From Oligoflexia bacterium (lineage in GTDB: Bacteria > Bdellovibrionota > JAFGOL01), in NCBI GenBank assembly GCA_016926495.1, contig JAFGOL010000231.1:1-5188 (forward strand): DNA of 5,188 nt, in the 5' to 3' direction. The notes beneath the pieces are model-generated. The model worked only from the letters and a program-made list of their open reading frames with translations. It was not told where the DNA came from and searched no databases. Position numbers and translations under genes: made by a program. Shown piece by piece: positions 1 through 5,188 of this stretch (positions are counted from its first letter, which is position 1; every line of letters begins with the position of its first letter).

Positions 1-1
1 A

Positions 2-1255
2 ATGATTCCTGACAAATCTGATATCAGGTGGAGAGAACTCGTTACAAGAAAGCATGATTACAAATTTAATCAGACATCAGCATCAATGCTTGTGTTCAGG
101 CTTTCGCTTCGTGTACAAAGAGATAATTCTGAAGAAAATATTAAGAAGTGTGTGGATGAGCTTCATGATTTTTTTCTTAAATTTCAGGGAATATTAACTA
201 CGGATATTAATAATCTTTTCGGTACCTCTCGCCAGAGAGTTGTTACGTCCCCTGAAAACCCGATACTGCCCAGGGCCGCTCTGTTTGATCTTGAGGAAGC
301 ATGCAAAAAGATTGAGGAACAACGTGCTTTCTTTGTCGCGGGTGATGAAGATTTATTAAAGAAATTGCCGAGGGGGAACTGGATCGGCGGAACTATCCCG
401 TATTTCATGGACGTTAACGGGGGAACGTGTACGGAAGAAAAGGTTTTCCTGACCGAAATTCCGGACATTGCAAAGCAAATATCCATTAAGAGTTATTCCA
501 GGGATGAATTGCAGTGCATACCTGCTGATTCATCCGAAAACGGATTTTCATGCGTTGTTATTCCGGCCATGTCCGACGTTCATATAACCTATGCCAAGGA
601 TGCTGTTAATTATAAGGATATTTTCATGAAAGCTATCATAGGCTGGATATCGGGTGTTCATCTTGATGATCTGGGGAAGATAACTCCCAAGGTTTTTAAC
701 GGCAGTGACGGAACATATTCGGATAATGAAGTAATGGCAATGCACTTCAGCCTGCCTGAAAGTAAGATGGCATCCGTAGGCATCATTAACCTGTTTAAGA
801 TGGGTGCCGGCGACAATATCACTTTTGATGCCGACAGTTTTGTCGTTAAGGATTGCCTTGTTAACGGTGAACGTGTTAATTTTGCGCAGTATCTTACGGA
901 AAACAATATAAACACGTTATTGCCTTTGGTGGCGGATTATTGCGGTACATATGTTAATGTAAGCATACAGGGTATTGACAGGGAAAATAATACCGTAAAT
1001 TTATATGCTCCCGTATTTGAACATGTCAATTACCGCATAGCAAGTCCCGTTAAGGATTACGTTAAGGAGTTTCTGGATATTATCCCCGGAGGGGACTTTA
1101 CGCCCGTATTTTCCTGTAATTGCATCCTGAATTATCTTTATTCCGAGCTTGAGGGCAAAAGAACCGGCAGCATGGTCGGGCCCATGACTTTTGGTGAGGT
1201 TGCTCACCAGCTTCTTAATCAAACGGCGGTCTATCTGGATCTGATCGATTTATAA
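2..1255 (+). CDS. FIST-like sensory protein, partner of the downstream hybrid kinase (5' end may be incomplete)
   Basis: Probably a soluble cytoplasmic small-molecule sensor. No signal peptide or membrane segment is visible in the 417 residues. Residues 1-90 form a mostly helical region I do not recognise. Residues ~95-255 resemble FIST_N: an AGDEDLL stretch (113-119), then NWIGGTIPYF (126-135) where FIST proteins have their G-x-T-x-G-type motif. Residues ~270-417 resemble FIST_C: V-N-V-S-I-x-x-I-D (318-326), FSCNC (370-374), and the terminal signature GPMTFGEVAHQLLNQT (393-408) followed by a hydrophobic strand. From memory the family may be filed as DUF6976; I could not verify this. The stop lies one base before the kinase start, implying one operon and a shared pathway. 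FIST proteins are known input modules for kinases and cyclases, and NosP, a haem/NO sensor, is one. The ligand here is unknown. The first ATG is at the window edge with no upstream sequence, so the real start may be further left. The FIST assignment is by eye, moderately sure. Confidence 0.6.
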   Translation: MIPDKSDIRWRELVTRKHDYKFNQTSASMLVFRLSLRVQRDNSEENIKKCVDELHDFFLKFQGILTTDINNLFGTSRQRVVTSPENPILPRAALFDLEEACKKIEEQRAFFVAGDEDLLKKLPRGNWIGGTIPYFMDVNGGTCTEEKVFLTEIPDIAKQISIKSYSRDELQCIPADSSENGFSCVVIPAMSDVHITYAKDAVNYKDIFMKAIIGWISGVHLDDLGKITPKVFNGSDGTYSDNEVMAMHFSLPESKMASVGIINLFKMGAGDNITFDADSFVVKDCLVNGERVNFAQYLTENNINTLLPLVADYCGTYVNVSIQGIDRENNTVNLYAPVFEHVNYRIASPVKDYVKEFLDIIPGGDFTPVFSCNCILNYLYSELEGKRTGSMVGPMTFGEVAHQLLNQTAVYLDLIDL

Positions 1256-1256
1256 G

Positions 1257-3806
1257 ATGAAAAAATCCCGGGATCAGATTTGTATCGGTTGTTTCAGAAA
1301 CAGGCTTTTTATTGCCATGGCATCAATTTTTTTGATAGTTCATATGGTCTGTTATTTTTGGAAGACAGATAATTTTTTAACGTGTTTCCTGTTCCTGGCA
1401 GGCGGGCTTGTCGTATTGTGGTTTGTTCAGTCGTCGCTGGTATCGCTTTTATTTAATGATGTTGTCAGGGAAACAACACAAAAATTCAGGGCCGTTTTTG
1501 ATCATACTTTGCAGTTTATGGGACTGCTTGACCTTAAAGGAAATATCGTCAATGTTAACAGGGCCGGCCTTGATCTGATAGACGAGGAGGAAGCTGGCTT
1601 GACAGGAAAGCCTTTCTGGCTTAGTCCGTGGTGGGTCCATTCTCCTGAATTGCAGGACAGGGTCCGTGAATCGGTACACAAGGCCGCAACCGGGGAAATG
1701 ATAAGATTTGAAACCACAAACATGGACGCCCGGGGTGCGTTGCATTATGTGGATTTCTCCGTCAAACCCGTGAGGGACAAATCAGGCAACATAATAATGC
1801 TGGTCGCGGAAGGCAGGGACATGTCTGAAATGAAGGCAACGGAGGAGCAGCTTTTTGCAACGGCAAAAGAGCTTTCACTGATTGCCGAAGAGCAGAAATT
1901 CATTCTTGAAAACATGCAGGATTTTGTTTACAGGCACGATGTTAACGGCAAGTATGACTATGTCTCGCCGGTTATATCAAGCCTTGCCGGCTATACTCCC
2001 GATGAATGGAAAAATAACCACAAAAGCTATATGACCGATAATCCAATCAACAACGATATAGGGCAAAACGTATTTAAAGCTATAAGCCTCGGAGTAGCTG
2101 TCCCTCCATACAGGATTGAAATTAAGCATAAAAAAGGTACTCCCATTACTCTTGAAGTCAGTGAAAAACCGTATAAGGAAGGCAGTATGGTGGTCGGAAT
2201 AATCGGCACCGCCAGGGATATAACCGAAAGGGTCAGGGCTGAAGCGGCATTGCAGCACAGCGAGATAGAAAAACAGTCCGCGGTTATTGCCAACAAGGCC
2301 AAAAGCCGGTTTCTTGCCACGATGAGCCATGAAATAAGAACACCGCTTAACGGTATTATCGGGTATACCGAACTGATACTTGGTTCAGATTCCCTGCCAG
2401 GTTGCAAGGACAAGGCGCGGATAATTCTTTCGGAGTCGGAGCATCTGCTGCAACTTATCAGCGATATACTTGATCACGCCAAAATTGAAGCCAACAAGCT
2501 TGAGATGGACAGGGTCGTTTTTGATATCAACCGTATTATAGAGTCTATCGTCAGCATATCCAATATTAAGGCAAAGGAAAGAAACAACGGTTTCAAGGTT
2601 TTTATAGATCCCGGGGTCAAACCTTACATGTGGGGAGATCCTCTAAGGTTGAGACAGATACTTCTGAACCTCGTAAACAACTCAATAAAATTTACGGAAA
2701 ACGGTTTTATTTCAATAAAGGTTGTCAACGTTTCGGAGGATCAAAATGATAATATGCAGAAACTGAAAATTTCAGTTTCAGATACCGGAATCGGTATTCC
2801 TAAAGAGAAACAACGTCACATTTTTGATAGTTTTGCACAGGCCGATCAAAGCATAAGTCGTAATTACGGGGGGACAGGGCTCGGTATTTCAATTGCCGAC
2901 AGGCTTGTAAAATTGATGGGAGGCGAGCTTTTGCTGGAAAGTGAAGAAGGTGTGGGGACCACCTTCCTGTTTTCTGTCGAATTCCAGACCAGCGACACCG
3001 AACCTGAAGATAAAACAGTTTTGTTTCCCGAACTCGAGGAAGTATCAAATGATCTTAAACTGCTAAGGAGCGATAAAAAAATTCTTCTTGCCGAGGATTA
3101 TCCCGTTAATCAGAAGGTTTTTTACCAAAACCTTACTGATGCGGGTTATAAAGTAACGATCGTTCAAAACGGGAATTTGGCGCTGGAAGAAGCCATGACC
3201 AATAAATATGATTTGATATTAATGGATGTGCAGATGCCGGATATGGACGGTTATTCAGCGACATCAGGTATAAGGCAGTTTAATAGCGATGTTATTATCA
3301 TTGCCCTGACGGCCAATGCCGATTCAGACACCATGCAGATTGCGAAAGAGTACGGAATGAATGATTTTTTACCGAAACCCATAAGAAAGAACAAGTTGAT
3401 CTCCACTGTGGACAAGTGGTTGAAAATCAGTAATGTTGAATTTTGCGTTCTTCCTGTAAACGGAGCAGGAGTAAAACCTTTTGATTACGAGACTGCCCTT
3501 CAGGAGCTTGGAGATGCGGAATTAGTAAGGGAACTTCTGAAAAAATTCCTTGCCAATGCCGCCCGCCAGATACGTGATATGAAAATTGCGCTTTCAGAAG
3601 GTAATGTGGAAGTTCTCAGGAAAGAAGCCCATTCAATTAAAGGGGGAGCCGGGCTTGTTCAGGCACATCCCCTGTCAAAGGCGGCTGCAAAGCTTGAACA
3701 GTCATGTCTTGAGAATAACACGGAGTCTGTTATGAACGATTTTCAGGCTGTTGAGAAAGAATTCGCTCTTTTGGAAAGCTTTTTATTATCAATAATTAAT
3801 GGATAA
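1257..3806 (+). CDS. Membrane-anchored hybrid sensor histidine kinase (2TM-PAS-PAS-HisKA-HATPase_c-REC-Hpt)
   Basis: A 849-residue multistep phosphorelay kinase. Two hydrophobic helices (~17-35 and ~40-66) are separated by only a few residues, so there is no periplasmic sensor domain. PAS 1 (~74-195) carries the PFWLSPWWVHSPELQ motif. PAS 2 (~205-327) carries YVSPVISSLAGYTPDEW and ends in the PAC-like GTARDITER. HisKA (~345-412) has SHEIRTPLNG with phospho-acceptor His358. HATPase_c (~455-577) shows the N box NLVNNSIKFT (471-480), G1 DTGIGIP (509-515), F box IFDSFAQAD (522-530) and G2 GGTGLG (538-543). The receiver (~607-722) has Glu613/Asp614, phospho-acceptor Asp657, Thr685 and Lys707. The Hpt domain (~755-845) has HSIKGGAG with His792. 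All residues for His-Asp-His transfer are intact. No DNA-binding or enzymatic output domain is present, so a separate response regulator must receive the phosphate; none is in the window. The start follows the upstream stop by one base and lacks a clear Shine-Dalgarno, suggesting translational coupling. The upstream FIST-like protein is the likely input partner, by inference. Confidence 0.95.
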   Translation: MKKSRDQICIGCFRNRLFIAMASIFLIVHMVCYFWKTDNFLTCFLFLAGGLVVLWFVQSSLVSLLFNDVVRETTQKFRAVFDHTLQFMGLLDLKGNIVNVNRAGLDLIDEEEAGLTGKPFWLSPWWVHSPELQDRVRESVHKAATGEMIRFETTNMDARGALHYVDFSVKPVRDKSGNIIMLVAEGRDMSEMKATEEQLFATAKELSLIAEEQKFILENMQDFVYRHDVNGKYDYVSPVISSLAGYTPDEWKNNHKSYMTDNPINNDIGQNVFKAISLGVAVPPYRIEIKHKKGTPITLEVSEKPYKEGSMVVGIIGTARDITERVRAEAALQHSEIEKQSAVIANKAKSRFLATMSHEIRTPLNGIIGYTELILGSDSLPGCKDKARIILSESEHLLQLISDILDHAKIEANKLEMDRVVFDINRIIESIVSISNIKAKERNNGFKVFIDPGVKPYMWGDPLRLRQILLNLVNNSIKFTENGFISIKVVNVSEDQNDNMQKLKISVSDTGIGIPKEKQRHIFDSFAQADQSISRNYGGTGLGISIADRLVKLMGGELLLESEEGVGTTFLFSVEFQTSDTEPEDKTVLFPELEEVSNDLKLLRSDKKILLAEDYPVNQKVFYQNLTDAGYKVTIVQNGNLALEEAMTNKYDLILMDVQMPDMDGYSATSGIRQFNSDVIIIALTANADSDTMQIAKEYGMNDFLPKPIRKNKLISTVDKWLKISNVEFCVLPVNGAGVKPFDYETALQELGDAELVRELLKKFLANAARQIRDMKIALSEGNVEVLRKEAHSIKGGAGLVQAHPLSKAAAKLEQSCLENNTESVMNDFQAVEKEFALLESFLLSIING

Positions 3807-3822
3807 TGTTATACCGGGTTGG

Positions 3823-3859
3823 CTATACTAAACGATAGTTAAAATGTCGTTTAGTATAG
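3823..3859. terminator. Convergent inverted repeat, probable bidirectional terminator
   Basis: A perfect 13-bp inverted repeat: left arm ctatactaaacga (3823-3835), right arm tcgtttagtatag (3847-3859), 11-base spacer. As RNA the stem can extend inward by a U-G and an A-U pair, leaving a 7-base loop, and outward by a G-U pair. It lies 16 bases after the kinase stop and 3 bases after the amt stop, in the only gap between two converging genes, which is where a shared terminator is expected. The stem is AT-rich and neither strand has a clean T-tract right after it, so it is not a textbook intrinsic terminator. It may instead mark or protect 3' ends. The repeat itself is certain; its role is inferred. 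Confidence 0.55.
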
Positions 3860-3862
3860 TAA

Positions 3863-5107
3863 TTACGAATGTATCCTGTACCCGTATTCCCCGTGTATTG
3901 CCTCATCCATACCGGCTTTCTGGTCTTCTTCGTTGAGTTTGAGTCCCACGGTTTTTTCAACAACGTAAACGATTGCCAGCGTAAATACAGCTGAATAAAG
4001 TATTGTTATAAGTACGGCGGTTACCTGTACAAGAAGCTGGTCCCACACTCCCCATGTTCTGCCAGCGGTAGTGCCTGCTTCCTGCATCCACGTGTTACGC
4101 ACAAAAAATACCAGGAAGATTGCTCCGAATATTCCCGCGATACCGTGGATACCGAATGCGTCGAGGCTGTCGTCGTATCCCAACTTGTCTTTCATTATTA
4201 TGGCAAGATAACATACCATTGAGGCCAGTGCCCCGAGCAATAAGGCACCGCCTGCGGTAACAACTCCTGCTGCCGGTGTGATCACGACAAGACCTGAGAG
4301 GATCCCGCTTGCAAGCCCTGCGCTTGTAACCTTTTTATGATGTACTGCCTCTACAATCATCCATGACAACGCGCCTGATGCGGCCGCTATCTGTGTTACG
4401 GTCAGGGCCCGGGCAGTGTCAAGTCCGCTGCTAAGGGAACTTCCCGCGTTAAATCCGAACCAGCCTACCCATAACAGCCCGCATCCCAGCAATGTCAGAA
4501 CAAGGCTGTTGGGATTGAATACGGCTTTCCTGTAGTCGTGTCTGGTGCCTATAAACAGTGCGGCTACAAGCCCGCTGACCCCTGCTGAAATGTGGACAAC
4601 CGTTCCACCCGCGAAATCTATCGCTCCCTTTGCTCCCAGGTTGAACAAAAATCCGTCTTCTGCCCATACCCAGTGGCAAATAGGGTTATATACCAGTATG
4701 CTCCATAATATTATAAACAGGATATAACCTTTGAATTTTATTCTTTCCGCGAGTGCACCGGCGATTATCGCCGGTGTGATTATTGAAAATTTACCCTGGA
4801 ACATCGCGAACACAAGTTCCGGAATTCCGGCGTCCATTACTTTTTCGTTAAGGCCCTGCAGCAGAAAGTAATCGGAGTTCCATCCGAACCATCCGCCGAG
4901 TACATTTTCACCGAAACTCATTGAGTAACCGATAATTACCCACAAAACCCCTATAACGGCCATTGCGGAAAAACAGTGCATCATTGTTCCCAGCACGTTT
5001 TTGGCCCTGACAAGACCTCCGTAAAAAATCGCGAGTCCCGGTACCATTAAAAGGACCAGCGTGGTGGACATCAGCATCCATGAAGTTGTTCCTGTGTCGA
5101 TCTGCAT
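3863..5107 (-). CDS. amtB: AmtB-type ammonium transporter
   Basis: An inner-membrane ammonium channel/transporter of the Amt/Mep/Rh family that supplies nitrogen and normally works as a trimer. The 414-residue length is typical. About 11 hydrophobic helices are visible, with no cleavable signal peptide; the chain goes straight into TM1, with FYGGLVRAKNVL (28-39) after it. Key residues are intact: the external Phe gate F103/F107 (FQGKF), W148 of the ammonium-binding vestibule, the structural Asp D164, twin pore histidines H172 (GGTVVHISAG) and H321 (DAFGIHGIAG), and WFGFNAGSS (216-224) with F219 and S223 matching the E. coli inner gate and binding Ser. The C-terminal tail (385-414), ending in HGEYGYRIHS, keeps the conserved segment that in E. 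coli AmtB docks the PII protein GlnK. The start is fixed by an ideal GGAGG eight bases upstream. No glnK/glnB is seen in the window; it could lie beyond the right edge or elsewhere. The gene converges with the kinase operon. Family call is very sure. Confidence 0.97.
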   Translation of the reverse strand: MQIDTGTTSWMLMSTTLVLLMVPGLAIFYGGLVRAKNVLGTMMHCFSAMAVIGVLWVIIGYSMSFGENVLGGWFGWNSDYFLLQGLNEKVMDAGIPELVFAMFQGKFSIITPAIIAGALAERIKFKGYILFIILWSILVYNPICHWVWAEDGFLFNLGAKGAIDFAGGTVVHISAGVSGLVAALFIGTRHDYRKAVFNPNSLVLTLLGCGLLWVGWFGFNAGSSLSSGLDTARALTVTQIAAASGALSWMIVEAVHHKKVTSAGLASGILSGLVVITPAAGVVTAGGALLLGALASMVCYLAIIMKDKLGYDDSLDAFGIHGIAGIFGAIFLVFFVRNTWMQEAGTTAGRTWGVWDQLLVQVTAVLITILYSAVFTLAIVYVVEKTVGLKLNEEDQKAGMDEAIHGEYGYRIHS

Positions 5108-5115
5108 TGAGTTAA

Positions 5116-5120
5116 CCTCC
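5116..5120 (-). promoter_or_regulatory. Shine-Dalgarno site of the ammonium transporter gene
   Basis: On the minus strand the bases read GGAGG, followed by eight bases and then the ATG at 5107-5105. This is a near-ideal ribosome binding site and settles the start codon. It contrasts with the kinase gene, which has no clear site of its own. The same bases form part of a 7-bp inverted repeat with 5165-5171. Confidence 0.85.
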
Positions 5121-5171
5121 GCTTTTAAAGAAATGATTTTAAACCGTTATAACATGTGATACTCAGCGGAG
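5117..5171 (-). repeat. 7-bp inverted repeat overlapping the amt ribosome site
   Basis: Plus-strand bases ctccgct (5117-5123) and agcggag (5165-5171) are perfect inverted copies separated by 41 bases. On the amt transcript strand the distal copy is complementary to the AGCGGAG that contains most of the Shine-Dalgarno. It could fold over the ribosome site only in a transcript starting upstream of 5171, not one from the candidate promoter at 5146-5175. The repeat is directly visible; a regulatory role is speculative, and seven bases may match by chance. Confidence 0.3.
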
Positions 5172-5175
5172 TAAA
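5146..5175 (-). promoter_or_regulatory. Candidate sigma-70-type promoter (extended -10) for the ammonium transporter
   Basis: Read on the minus strand, TATAAC (5151-5146) matches the -10 consensus at five of six positions and is preceded by TGT, giving an extended -10 element. TTTACT (5175-5170) matches the -35 consensus TTGACA at four of six positions, with an 18-base spacer. Transcription would start near 5139, about 30 bases before the ATG. The -10 lies within the 8-bp palindrome GTTATAAC (5146-5153). No GG-N10-GC sigma-54 element, common before nitrogen genes, is visible in the 81 bases shown; one could lie further upstream. In AT-rich sequence such matches can arise by chance. Confidence 0.4.
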
Positions 5176-5188
5176 TTATTTTTAAATA

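Noticed and set aside
2027..2413. 128-residue minus-strand open frame inside the kinase gene
   Set aside because: It lies fully opposite the PAS 2/HisKA coding region, whose motifs are clear on the plus strand; its translation resembles no family and no ribosome site was seen.
3823..3859. Insertion-sequence terminal repeat or CRISPR repeat
   Set aside because: There is a single palindrome with an 11-base loop, no transposase, no flanking target duplication and no repeat-spacer periodicity.
4545..4727. 60-residue plus-strand open frame inside the amt gene
   Set aside because: It is antisense to the conserved transporter segment holding the pore His and has no recognisable features, so it is a shadow frame.
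1257..5107. Broken Amt-kinase fusion
   Set aside because: Both genes are full length, have proper ends and lie on opposite strands, so they are not halves of one split fusion gene.
5108..5188. Sigma-54 (NtrC-type) promoter before amt
   Set aside because: Expected for many nitrogen-regulated transporters, but no GG-N10-GC element with the right context is visible in the 81 bases available.

Overview
The window holds three protein genes and no RNA genes, mobile elements or CRISPR. Two genes run rightward as a tightly coupled pair (about 2-3806). One runs leftward and converges on them (3863-5107). Base composition is slightly AT-rich by eye, and codon use looks uniform across the genes. The multi-PAS hybrid kinase and the Amt-family transporter fit a Gram-negative environmental bacterium. 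Desulfobacterota or Planctomycetota-type lineages are plausible, but the sequence alone does not settle the taxon.

Region 1 (2-1255) encodes a soluble protein of 417 visible residues. Its last ~320 residues read as a divergent FIST-type (FIST_N plus FIST_C) ligand-sensing protein, preceded by a ~90-residue helical region I do not recognise. The true start may lie upstream of the window edge.

Region 2 (1257-3806) begins one base after that stop codon. It encodes an 849-residue membrane-anchored hybrid histidine kinase with two N-terminal membrane helices, two PAS domains, HisKA, HATPase_c, a receiver and a C-terminal Hpt domain. All phosphotransfer residues are present. The pair looks like a sensor and its kinase in one operon, resembling the arrangement of the FIST-domain nitric-oxide sensor NosP with its hybrid kinase NahK. 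The ligand here is unknown.

Region 3 (3807-3862) is a short convergent intergenic gap filled mainly by a perfect 13-bp inverted repeat, probably a bidirectional terminator.

Region 4 (3863-5107, minus strand) is a full-length AmtB-type ammonium transporter with the twin-His pore, the Phe gate and a GlnK-docking C-terminal tail. Its upstream stretch (5108-5188) contains a strong Shine-Dalgarno, a candidate extended -10 promoter and a small inverted repeat that could mask the ribosome site. No glnK/glnB gene lies in the window. The transporter and the sensor pair are neighbours but are transcribed separately, so a functional link is only a possibility.
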